Origin: Nemertoderma westbladi
Taxonomy: Eukaryota > Xenacoelomorpha > Nemertodermatida > Nemertodermatidae
Reading direction: 5' to 3'
DNA length: 48,435 nt
Assembly (NCBI GenBank): GCA_032718475.1
Contig: JAUCBJ010003736.1
Location: forward strand, 1-48,435
The position numbers and the translations under genes were made by a program. The notes beneath the pieces were generated by a model. The model was given only the letters and a program-made list of their open reading frames with translations, was not told where the DNA came from and ran no database searches. Shown in pieces: positions 39,400-48,265 of this stretch (within the stretch, counting starts at the first letter, position 1; each line of letters begins with the position of its first letter).

Positions 39400-39610
39400 C
39401 TGTAATGGTATTATCTTTACTTTCCTCTCCGTCTGTCGCCCCAGCCTTCAGGTAGAGTCTCCAGACGGCCTTGGAGTTGAACTTGGGGTCGCAGGCGTAG
39501 ACACGCCACAGACACTGGATTACTGATGCAGCCGCTGGAATTTGTCGGCTAAAATGTTTTTGGCGCTGCTTCTGCTGAACTTTAAGCGCGAATCCAGAAC
39601 CGAGAATCCC
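39400..39610 (-). CDS. KCNQ (Kv7) voltage-gated potassium channel, exon encoding helix A / IQ calmodulin-binding region
   Basis: A 211-base exon with an acceptor (ACACTTTTCAG) at its 5' end and donor CAG|GTTGG at its 3' end. The translation opens [20 protein letters not shown] and continues [16 protein letters not shown]. This is the proximal C-terminal segment directly after S6 in Kv7 channels: helix A with its IQ-type calmodulin site, at the plasma membrane's cytoplasmic face. [15 protein letters not shown] matches the following W-x-x-Y segment. No S1-S6 exon appears to the right within the window, so the upstream intron is longer than 8.8 kb. The helix B and tetramerisation exons are not seen to the left. 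Confidence 0.93.
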
Positions 39611-40186
39611 CTGAAAAGTGTAAAATAAGTTTATTTGTAAAAACGTTAAAATAAAAAAATTTAATTTAAAAAAGTTATATTAAAATAGATATTTAAGAAA
39701 AATTTATATCAAATGTTTATTAAAAAAGTTAGATATTTAAAAAACGTTAAGTCAAATGAAGTGAATTGCCATTACAGTTTTTTTTCTGGTCTTAATCAGC
39801 AACACAATTAGCAACACAATAACCGAATTAAGTTATAATTATTAATTAGGCGAAGATTTCCTGAGCATATAGAATTACAAGGATATTACTTAAATAATTA
39901 TATAGATTATAGAAGGGTTGAACTGAATCTAAACAAAGCAATAAACCAATTAGTATTTGTATAGTTATATAAGATAAAAAACACATAATAAGGATAAACC
40001 TATAAAAATTACAAATTGTTCATTATATATTATATTGTTTTAATTCCTTTACATAGATAAAATGTAAATGGGAATAGTAAAACCGAATGCATCATTAAAA
40101 CATGCTAAATATAAGTAAGTAATAAGTATAAAGTCTTTGACAAATTAAATAAAATTACATTAAATATAGATGATATAAGAAATTAA
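39611..40186. other. AT-rich intronic sequence
   Basis: Very AT-rich with no coding potential. It follows the KCNQ acceptor on the upstream (minus-strand 5') side. A poly-T/A stretch at 39645-39790 and no element ends are visible. Confidence 0.5.
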
Positions 40187-40461
40187 ATAAAGGTTCCACC
40201 TTTGTGCATGGAATTCACATCACCCGTAGGTCGTGGGTTCGATCCTCACATGGGCCAGGGCAGTTTTCGTTTCGGCACGAATGCTTTAAAGGGACCAGCC
40301 GGGGCGCATCTCTGCCTTGCATCCTTAAGTGGTAGCTAAATGAGTACTGGAGTTTCCTCTGGGGAGTAAAGTTCTGGGGGGACCGCACTGGAAATAAGTC
40401 GTCGGACTTTGTGCGTAATCCCTGGCCTAGCGGCCGAAGAAAATTTACTTTAACTTTACTT
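40187..40461 (+). mobile_element. tRNA-derived SINE, near full length
   Basis: The head contains a pol III B box, GGGTTCGATCC, at about 40227-40237. It shares GTTCCACC, GAATTCACATC and CCAGGGCAGTTTTCGTT with the minus-strand copy at 45322-45403. The A-box part is partly deleted here (TTTGTGCATG). A ~200-bp tRNA-unrelated body follows, then a TTTACTTTAACTTTAC tail. The piggyBac-like element inserted in TTAA at its very end. Confidence 0.75.
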
Positions 40462-40501
40462 TTAACCCTATTAGTACCGGGCTATAAAATGTTGTACAAA
40501 T

Positions 40502-40529
40502 ACCCCCCCCCCCCCCCCCCCCCCCCCCC
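40502..40529. repeat. Poly(C) run of ~28 bp
   Basis: An uninterrupted C homopolymer just inside the left end of the piggyBac-like element, mirrored by a shorter C run near its right end. Confidence 0.9.
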
Positions 40530-40959
40530 TCTAAAATCTACAAATATTTACGAAAACGTCTGATTTTTTTGTTTGTACATAGGTATCACTTGTCTGGATC
40601 CGACCGAAAAAATTTTTTTTCGAAAAACTGTACTGGGGTGGTTATATTGCAGCACCAAAATTACAAGTAGTGCACAATTTTCACAAAATTTTAAAGTTAC
40701 ATTTTCGGCTAATTATTTTTCAATACAGGTTTTCTGGGGTGTAAAATACAATGGAAAATATTTAAAAATGATATGATTACTATAAATGGCTGTTTAGTCC
40801 TCTCTGCGTAGGAAAAAAATGAAAAAAACAAGTAACCAGCACTTTTCAGTTAGAACACAAAATTTTAATTCACTTATACGATGCTATAAATTCACATTTT
40901 CAGGTTTTCGAGGGCGCTGATTCTAATGGAATACATTTCTAATATGCCAGATCATTGCT

Positions 40960-41710
40960 ACTTGTATTTTTCGGCCTAATTTGGCAAATTTTGGTGCTAG
41001 CACCAAATTTCGTACCCATCACCAAAAAGTACAAGTTTGCGATGTCCAGTGCTGTTTTTATTGATTCCATCGGATTCAGGACCCTCATAAACCCGTATAA
41101 CGCAAGAAACAAGGTGATACTATCTACTGACCAATTTGCATATTTTCCAAAATTTAGTGCTGGCACAACAATTTTCAGTCACCGGCGAAAAATACAAGTT
41201 TGAAAACTCTTATGAAATTTTTGCTGATTCCATTGAATTCAGAACCCTCACAAACCCGTATAACGCAAGAAACAAGGTGACACAATCAATTGATATATTT
41301 GATGGTTTTCAAAATTTGGTGCTAGCACCACATTTTGCACCCACATCCGAAAAATACAAGTTTGAGATGTCTAGTTCGATAATTATATATTCCATTGAAT
41401 TCAGAACAGCCATAAACCTCTAAAACGCAAGAAATAAATTGTCACAAGCAATTTTATCTATTGAATGGATTTTTTCAAAATTTCGTGCTAGCACCAAAAT
41501 TTGCAAACAGCACCGAAAAATACAAGTTTGATACGCTTGGTGCAACTCGTATATATTTCATCGAATCCAGAACCCCAAAAAACCCCAATTGCGTAAAAAA
41601 ACAAGTTTCAAACAATCAATTTAGAAAATTGACATATTTCAAAATTTGGTTCTGGCACCAAAATTTGGCACCCACCGAAAAAAAAATGAAATTTCTAAAT
41701 AAATTTATAT
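40960..41710. repeat. ~165-bp tandem array inside piggyBac-like element
   Basis: Five diverged units, marked by GGTGCTAGCACCAAATTT-like boxes at about 40992, 41154, 41319, 41486 and 41648. Each is followed ~25 bp later by AAAATACAAGTTTGA, and further on by ATTGAATTCAGAACCCTCA and AACGCAAGAAACAA. A partial older unit may lie at 40640-40950. The palindrome GTGCTAGCAC recurs in each good unit. Confidence 0.85.
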
Positions 41711-42163
41711 GAATTCCATCCTATTTCTAACACCAAAAAACCGGTGTGAATCAAAAATAAAGATTTTACAATTCATATTTAACGAAATGTAATTTTCAAA
41801 AAACGTCTCAAAAAAAGTGCCAAAAGTAGGGTTAAAAAATGGTGCTAACTCGAAAAGTCATTAACTCATTAACTTACGAAACTAATATTTATTTTATTTT
41901 ATATCCATTTTACTGTTAAATATAATATTGATTTTACCGAATTTCATTTACCCCGTTGGGGAGTGTATATTATTATATTATTATAACTCGAAAAGTACCC
42001 AATATTTTTGAAAACGGTTTTCACTACTAGGAAGACAATAGATTTTTAGGAAAAGTCATTAAATATCAGATTCCCAACTGCGTTTGTTTCAGAATTATAA
42101 TAAAAAAACCACGGGGGAGGGGGTCATATTGACCGCCCCCCCCCCCGGGTTTAATAGGGTTAA

Positions 42164-42426
42164 ATAATAAACATTGGACATTAACTCAGTCGAAAAATAT
42201 TAGAGTGCCTTGCGTACAGTGATATTGGTTTACGCAGCTTCTTTCTTAGACTGGAAGGTGTAAGAGGGACCCAAGCCACAGAACAGTACAAATAGTGTTG
42301 TGCAATGTACGTTTGGAATATAAATATTTTAGTCTTTTTACTCGCAAACCGAATGAAAAAGCTGAACTGGCGGACTATGTAGTTATTGCTATTACACCAC
42401 CTAAAAGGTCTCGGATGTGGCGGCAT
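42164..42426. other. Unclassified interval, possibly LINE-derived
   Basis: A minus-strand frame (42441-42181) has a faint resemblance to a LINE RT C-terminus (TKIFIFQTYIAQHYLYCSVAW). The match is too weak to annotate as coding. Confidence 0.3.
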
Positions 42427-42931
42427 TGTGAGAGGATTCAACTCCGCCTCACTATCCCCATAAAGTTGGGAAGTGGCGCCCTTTTCAGCAATATTGGGGA
42501 TACGAGGTTAATCACCATTAACCTCGTATCACACCAATAACGGGGACAACATACAAGCCCCGAAGGCCACACACAAAGGGAGGTTAAACCTCCTGGAGAG
42601 GGAAAGTAACAGAAGCGGGGGGGGGGGGGGGGGGGGAGCACTCCCACAGAAATGAGAGGCGAGAATGAACCTACTAGCCAATCAGGGACAAGGGAGAGCA
42701 TCCGCTAGGTACTAAGGCCACAGTAGTGTAAGGGTGAATATATATACATTTACGTATACATTACATATATATACATTACGTATATACATTAATATCTCAA
42801 CTGTGCTATCAAGTATATTATATTATCATTAGTCTATATCAACATCAGAATAACAACAACAAACTATTTTCCAATTACATCGGAGACGCGTAACACAAAT
42901 TAACCGGTCGGGATCCTCTGATCCCGTCACA
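42427..42931 (+). mobile_element. Solo LTR related to the nested Gag-only element
   Basis: Begins TGTGAGAGGATTCAACTCCG followed by CCCCATAAAGTT, and ends GGGATCCTCTGATCCCGTCACA-like sequence. These match the minus-strand ends of the 530-bp nested LTR (TGTTAGC..ATTCAAT..CCCCATAAAGTT and ..GGATCCCGTCACA). The middle is diverged, contains a G21-type run (42617-42637) and TATATA-rich DNA. Flanks GGCAT and TGCAT could be a mutated 5-bp target duplication. No internal region or partner LTR is present, so it is a solo LTR from recombination. Confidence 0.78.
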
Positions 42932-42934
42932 TGC

Positions 42935-43790
42935 ATTATGTTGTTTGCGCTTAGAGCCGCATATACCGGTACCAAACAGACGCTGAAAAGTGCACTAATA
43001 ATTACTACAGTAGGTGTCCGTCAGGGGGCGCCAACCTCAGTTACATTGTTTTGCATTTATATAGATAGATTGGTTACTTTGATGTCATCAGCTGTGCCGA
43101 CAGATGGGTTTTTGGGTGTTATACATGTTTTATTATTAATGGATGACACGGTTATTTTAGCTTGTTCCCGTGAAAGTGCAATTGCTAAATTAGAGGGTTT
43201 GAATTCTTTCTGTAAAATTTCTGGTATGAGAGTAAACGAAAAGTAAACGAATTTTTTTGTCATTAATGGTAATGCCTACGATAAACAACCATTTTGTAAT
43301 ATTATAGAAAACGTTACGGTGAGACTTTGTGAAAGTTATTTATACTTAGGTGTTTACTTTACTGGCGATGGCCGTGTAAATCCTAGTATATATGTGCAAA
43401 AATGGAAGTGGGACGAAACTGCGAATAAGTTTGCTATTTTTTGTTCTGTTAATTCTAGCATGCTCTTCATATTAAAAGAAAGGTTTTTGATGCAGCGGTG
43501 TTATCTGGTTTGTTATATGGTTCTGAATCCTGGCTATCTACCAACATAACACTAAAATAATATCTAGGTATTATTATTCCATGGTGAAATCGTTGTTAGA
43601 CGTGTACGCGTGTCGACACCAAATGAACTCTGCTTACTAGAAATTGGTTTACCTTATATACAGTAGATTATTACATTTGTCGAGCTAGGAAAAGTTTCAT
43701 TGGTAAAATGTTAAAAAATAATAACAGCGATTTACACTTCCGTAGGATATTTGATATGTGTAAAGAAAATAATACCAGTGAGTAGTAGGG
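42935..43790 (+). pseudogene. LINE reverse transcriptase fragment with frameshifts
   Basis: The first frame (42938-43246) carries GVRQGAPTSVTLFCIYIDRLV and the catalytic box LLLMDDTVILA (near 43136). The second (43319-43549) begins YLYLGVYFTGDG, the conserved post-palm motif, and a shifted frame near 43490-43550 resumes with a LLYGSESWL-like segment. More matches (VSTPNELCLLEIGLP) occur near 43605-43655. At least two frameshifts are present. The YADD box common in LINEs reads LMDD here. Confidence 0.78.
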
Positions 43791-44081
43791 TCTTGGCCGG
43801 CTCGGCGACAGTTAGACCCAACTCATGACTCATCGCTTAGGAATGTGACGCCTTGGGTGTCATTGGCGCCAGACTGTCTGGGTGACACCTCCCAATTAGG
43901 CTAATTAGACCCTAATTGACAGGTGTCATCAATTAATTAGTACAATTAAACCCTAATAGGGGTCTAATTAGTCTAATTGGGAGGTGTCACCCAGACAGTC
44001 TGGCGCCAATGACACCCAAGGCGTCACATTCCTAAGCGATGAGTCATGAGTTGGGTCTAACTGTCGCCGAGAGGCCCAAGA
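43790..44081. repeat. Large inverted repeat (foldback element), arms ~110 bp
   Basis: The left arm 43802-43913 is the reverse complement of 43958-44070 with about one mismatch in the first ~100 bp. Weaker pairing extends to 43790 and 44081. The loop is about 45-60 bp. Arms contain GGTGTCATTGGCGCCAGAC and the small repeat GGTGTCA/TGACACC. No transposase, so a MITE or foldback element is most likely. Confidence 0.88.
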
Positions 44082-45290
44082 GGGTGTCATAAGTGACACC
44101 GCGGCTCTTTTATTCATTAATACTTATTTATTTATACCTAATTTTAATTAATTATTTGCATTTTATTTTATTTGTATTTAATTCTAAATTAATTATTCAT
44201 TTGTACTTTATTTTAAATTAATTAATTGTATATATTACTTTTACTTTATACATTGATTTCTATTTTTAGATTAAGTAGTTTTTATATTACCAATGAGATC
44301 ACTATGACATAATGTCTATTTGTAACTTTATAATGGCCTATGGTATACGGCTCCCTACTGGCAACTATCAACTACGTTCATCGGCGGGGGCCCCTCCTCT
44401 GTCCTCATTATTCATTAACTAGATACGACAGGCAGTGAATCTACACGTATACCCCAAAGCAAATATAAATGAGCGGTCCCGTCTGTTAGCAGCCCCATCG
44501 ATGACTACAGCAAATTCGTATATCGCCCAAGGCTAATGCTCCAGCGGCCCTCTATTGTTCTCATTATAGCCGGCATCGCTTTATCCCTTTCCTATATCCA
44601 GGCAGCCCGTATCATAACAATGAAGCGCCTCTAATCACGCATTCCTCTCTACTAATCCCTTTCCTTTGCACCAGACCTGCTTCTGTTATACAGCCACGCA
44701 TCCCTATCGATAATCTAATTATGGTATCGCTAACCATTTTCAGTATACTGTATAATTAAATAGGGCCCTCTTTTAATACATAAGTTTATATATATATATA
44801 CAGTTTATCTTCAATTTAATTTGTTTTTATTTACAACCCTAATTGTTCTACTGTAATTTATGTTTTATAATAACAAGCTATATCCGGTTAATCCGTATTA
44901 ATTTTCTTTGTACTGAGGTTATCGAGGGCGCTCTTTCCAATGGTCCTATTCTCAAAACGATCTAACCTACTGTATAATTAATTACTTAAGACTGCGAGGT
45001 ATGCGTAATTAACACATCTCATTTACCAGTTTTCCTTAAAAACTATGAAGTTATATTGCTCAAGAGTTCTAAGGGGCGAGCCATGAGGCAAGATGTTTGA
45101 GACTTATTTAGATATATTATTACTTAATTTGACCCCCCAATCGGCATCTACTATGGCATAGGCTATATCTTTTGCAGAGTCACAGAGTAGTATGAAGTTC
45201 CCCAGTCTGCCGCTAGAGGGCTTAATGTCTCAAAGTGAAAACCATACGGTAGCCATGAATTGGTTACTAGGCAATAATACTGCATTTTGC
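44082..45290. other. AT-rich interval without recognised genes
   Basis: Contains TTTATTT/AATTAATT-rich DNA (44100-44290) and mixed sequence to 45290. No frame, RNA gene or element end was identified. Confidence 0.45.
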
Positions 45291-45404
45291 AACGTTAGGC
45301 CTATTGCTGACCGAACGAAAACTGCCCTGGTTCATGCAGGGGTCGAACCCATGACATACGAGAGATGTGAATTCTACGCAACCACTACACCAAGGTGGAA
45401 CAGT
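45291..45404 (-). mobile_element. tRNA-derived SINE head (second copy)
   Basis: On the minus strand it starts GTTCCACCTTGGTGTAGTGG, with an intact A box (TGGTGTAGTGGTTGCG) and B box (GGGTTCGACCC). It continues into CCAGGGCAGTTTTCGTTCGG, shared with the copy at 40187-40461. The tRNA-like acceptor ends pair only partly, and the shared tRNA-unrelated extension shows it is a SINE rather than a tRNA gene. The body beyond ~45291 is not preserved. Confidence 0.75.
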
Positions 45405-45463
45405 AACCTTCGAATTTGTTCGTTGACGTTCGAATTTGTAAGACTCTCATTTAAGACTTGACA

Positions 45464-46615
45464 CAGACTATGCCTCACCGAGGCATAGACTATGACTCAC
45501 TGAGGCATAGACTATGCCTCATTGAGGCACTGAGGCATAGACTATGCCTCACTGAGGCACTGAGGCATAGACTATGCCTCACTGAGGCATAGACTATGCC
45601 TCACTGAGGCATAGACTAGGCCTCACTGAGGCATAGACTAGGTCTCACTGAGGCACTGAGGCATAGACTATGACTCACTGAGGCATAGACTATGACTCAC
45701 TGAGGCATAGACTATGCCTCACTGAGGCATAGACTATGCCTCACTGCCTCACTGAGGCACTGAGGCATAGACTATGACTCACTGAGGCATAGACTATGCC
45801 TCACTGAGGCATAGACTAGGCCTCACTGAGGCATAGACTAGGCCTCACTGAGGCACTGAGGCATAGACTATGCCTCACTGAGGCATAGACTATGCCTCAC
45901 TGGGGCACTGAGGCATAGACTATGACTCATTGAGGCATAGACTATGCCTCACTGGGGCATAGACTATGCCTCACTGAGGCATAGACTATGCCTCACTGAG
46001 GCATAGACTATGCCTCACTGGGCACTGAGGCATAGACTATGCCTCACTGGGGCACTGAGGCATAGACTATGACTCATTGAGGCATAGACTATGCCTCACT
46101 GAGGCATAGACTAGGCCTCACTGAGGCATAGACTAGGCCTCACTGAGGCACTGAGGCATAGACTATGACTCACTGAGGCATAGACTATGACTCACTGAGG
46201 CATAGACTATGCCTCACTGAGGCATAGACTATGCCTCACTGCCTCACTGAGGCACTGAGGCATAGACTATGACTCACTGAGGCATAGACTATGCCTCACT
46301 GAGGCATAGACTATGCCTCACTGAGGCATTGAGGCATAGACTATGACTCACTGAGGCATAGTCTATGCCTCACTCAGTGCCTCACTGAGGCAGTGAGGGA
46401 TAGACTCTGCCTCACTGAGGCATAGACTAGGCCTCACTGAGGCATAGACTATGCCTCACTGAGGCACTGAGGCATAGACTATGACTCACTGAGGCATAGA
46501 CTATGCCTCACTGAGGCACTGAGGCATAGACTATGACTCATTGAGGCATAGACTATGCCTCACTGAGGCACTGAGGCATAGACTATGCCTCAGTGAGGCA
46601 TAGTCTATGCCTCAC
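45464..46615. repeat. 22-bp palindromic minisatellite, ~1.15 kb
   Basis: Roughly 50 copies of ACTGAGGCATAGACTATGCC + TC. The core AGGCATAG-A-CTATGCCT is an inverted repeat with one central base. Variants include GACTATGACTC, ACTAGGCCTC and short extra ACTGAGGC units. A higher-order duplication with period ~490 bp links 45655-45810 and 46137-46300 (same order of variants, including the rare CTGCCTCACTGAGGCACTG junction). Confidence 0.93.
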
Positions 46616-46779
46616 TTCAATATACGAGCACAAAAAAGTTTACAAGCACAGGTTCAAATCCAACTAAAGCTCTATATATTTTGCATTGAAGTGGAATACG
46701 TTAGATGCTGGGGGGAATCTGGTTTGCGAGGGATATTTGAATGGTGAGTATAACTATCCTTGAGAGTTAGTGTGACGTT

Positions 46780-46960
46780 ATCTCACCATGGATGGGCGGG
46801 CACTTTACCCCTGTACTCGCATCTGCTCTCTCATTGGCTGTTTAACTTTCCTCCCTCGAGTCCTGATTGGCTGCCTAACTCACCCTCGCACTCTGATTGG
46901 ATAATCCATTCTAGCCTCCCTCTATAATAACCCCCGTTCAACGCATTCCCAGTCATTCTC
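46780..46960 (+). promoter_or_regulatory. CCAAT/TATA promoter of the C2H2-acidic gene
   Basis: Three inverted CCAAT boxes (ATTGG) at 46833, 46866 and 46896, at ~30-bp spacing, are followed by a TATA-like box CTATAATAA at 46922-46930. This is a compact, dense pol II promoter about 110-250 bp upstream of the ATG. Confidence 0.65.
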
Positions 46961-47070
46961 TAAGTTTTATATTAAAAAGTTTTATTTATTTTCATAAAAG
47001 TTTAATTTATTTAAAATTTTGTAAAATCATTTAGCTAAAATTCAATATTTTCAATTGACATTGCTATATA

Positions 47071-48123
47071 ATGCATAGACATGAAACTTGTTTGGTCTGT
47101 AATAAAGAAATGAGACAAGACAATTTATCTCGTCATATGGAAACACATGGAAAGGAAAAACTAATGGCTCCATTACCAAAAAAATTTAAAAAATCCGAAG
47201 ATATTTTTAGTGAAGATGAAAAGAAAAAGAGAGATGAGCGTGATATATTAAATATAAAACAGACAATGGAAAGTAAATTTCATAAAGTTATGAATATTTT
47301 GAAAGGGATACAAAAACAGTTACCCCTAGAAAATGAGGAAAATTTGAGTGAGAAAGATGGAGAAGAAGAGGATGATGAGATGGAGAATGAAAATAGTGAG
47401 GGTCAGGATGAAGTTGAAGAGAGTGAGGTTGAGAACGAAGAAAGTGAAGATCAGGATGATGATGAAGAAAGTGAAGGTCAAGAAGAGGGTGAAGATAGCG
47501 AAGGTCAGGAAGAGAATGAAGAAAGTGAAGAACAGGAAGAGGATGAAGAAAGTGAAGAACAGGAAGACGATGAAGAAAGTGAAGGCGGGGAAGAGGATGA
47601 AGAAAGTGAAGGTCAGAAAGAGGGTGAAGAAAGTGAAGATCAGGAAAGTGGAGAAGAGGATGAAAATGATGATAATGAGGAAATAAAGAGGCAATTACTT
47701 GGAAATAAGAATCAATTGCGGAAAATTATTAAACATTTGAAGGAAAATGAAGAAAATAAAGAGGCGACATTGACCCAAGTTCTAGGAAGTAAAATTAAAT
47801 TACAGAAATTTATTAAACATTTAGAAGAGAATGATGAAAATAAAGAAGAGATATTGAGACAAATATTAGGAAACAAAAATCAAATGCGGAAATTTATTAA
47901 ACAAATGGAAGAAAATGAGGAAAATAGAGAAGAGATATTAAGACAGGTTCTGGGAAATAAAAGTAAATTACTGAAAATTAATGAACAATTGAATAAAATT
48001 AAGAAACAGTTGGGTAACGAGGAAGATGAAAGTAAAGTAAATCAACCAGCTTTTACTAATTTTCGAAGACCTATGATAAAAAACTCTCGTTCAGTAAATG
48101 CCCGCGCAGGACGACGCTATTGA
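47071..48123 (+). CDS. C2H2 zinc finger, acidic and coiled-coil protein of unknown function
   Basis: An intact single-exon frame of 350 residues. The N-terminus is a C2H2-type finger (Cys 7, Cys 10, His 22, His 26 in CLVCNKEMRQDNLSRHMETH), followed by a basic patch (KKFKKSEDIF). Residues ~89-208 are an acidic region of repeated EESEGQEEGEDSEGQEE units. Residues ~209-320 contain four ~28-residue repeats based on ILRQVLGNKxxLxKFIKxLEEN, strongly predicted coiled coil. The C-terminus is basic (FRRPMIKN, RAGRRY). I do not recognise a family. Similar single finger/acidic architectures occur in genes of virus-like mobile DNA in invertebrates, but that is inference. It is antisense to KCNQ and likely lies in its intron. 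Confidence 0.75.
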   Translation: MHRHETCLVCNKEMRQDNLSRHMETHGKEKLMAPLPKKFKKSEDIFSEDEKKKRDERDILNIKQTMESKFHKVMNILKGIQKQLPLENEENLSEKDGEEEDDEMENENSEGQDEVEESEVENEESEDQDDDEESEGQEEGEDSEGQEENEESEEQEEDEESEEQEDDEESEGGEEDEESEGQKEGEESEDQESGEEDENDDNEEIKRQLLGNKNQLRKIIKHLKENEENKEATLTQVLGSKIKLQKFIKHLEENDENKEEILRQILGNKNQMRKFIKQMEENEENREEILRQVLGNKSKLLKINEQLNKIKKQLGNEEDESKVNQPAFTNFRRPMIKNSRSVNARAGRRY

Positions 48124-48154
48124 CATTTGTTTGTTTGAGTTCCTTTCATAATAG

Positions 48155-48265
48155 TGTTAGGGCTATTTATCCAAAACAATTATATTAGTATTAGGACTAT
48201 TTATCCATAACAATTATAATAGTATTAGGACTATTTATCCATAATAATTATATTAGTATTATAAA
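48155..48265 (+). repeat. ~43-bp tandem repeat in 3' flank
   Basis: Three units of TTAGGACTATTTATCCATAA followed by CAATTATAATAGTA, just after the stop of the 350-aa gene. The region to 48435 is AT-rich with no further gene and probably contains the 3' UTR. Confidence 0.8.

Larger units (their letters stand above)
40462..42163. mobile_element. Non-autonomous piggyBac-like element with TTAA flanks
   Basis: TTAA at 40462-40465 and 42160-42163 flank a 1,694-bp element. Its ends are CCCTATTAGTACCGGG and, reverse-complemented, CCCTATTAAACCCGGG (13 of 16 identical). TTAA targets and CCC-starting inverted repeats are the signature of piggyBac elements. No transposase frame exists. Each end has a long C run just inside (40502-40529 and ~42136-42146), and the middle is a tandem array. 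Confidence 0.75.

Noticed and set aside
37800-39400. CRISPR-like array (regular repeats)
   Set aside because: Units are contiguous 35-bp copies without unique spacers, in a eukaryotic intron; it is a minisatellite.
42181-42441. Possible LINE RT tail on the minus strand
   Set aside because: Resemblance is limited to a few residues around a Y-C-S-V-A-W segment, too weak to support.
45322-45404. Possible functional tRNA gene (intact A and B boxes, minus strand)
   Set aside because: The acceptor stem pairs poorly and the sequence continues into a tRNA-unrelated segment shared with 40187-40461, so it is a SINE head.
45464-46615. CRISPR-like palindromic repeats
   Set aside because: There are no spacers between the units; it is a simple tandem array.
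47326-47694. 122-residue Phe/Leu-rich minus-strand frame resembling a membrane protein
   Set aside because: It is the antisense of the acidic Glu-rich repeats of the 350-residue gene.
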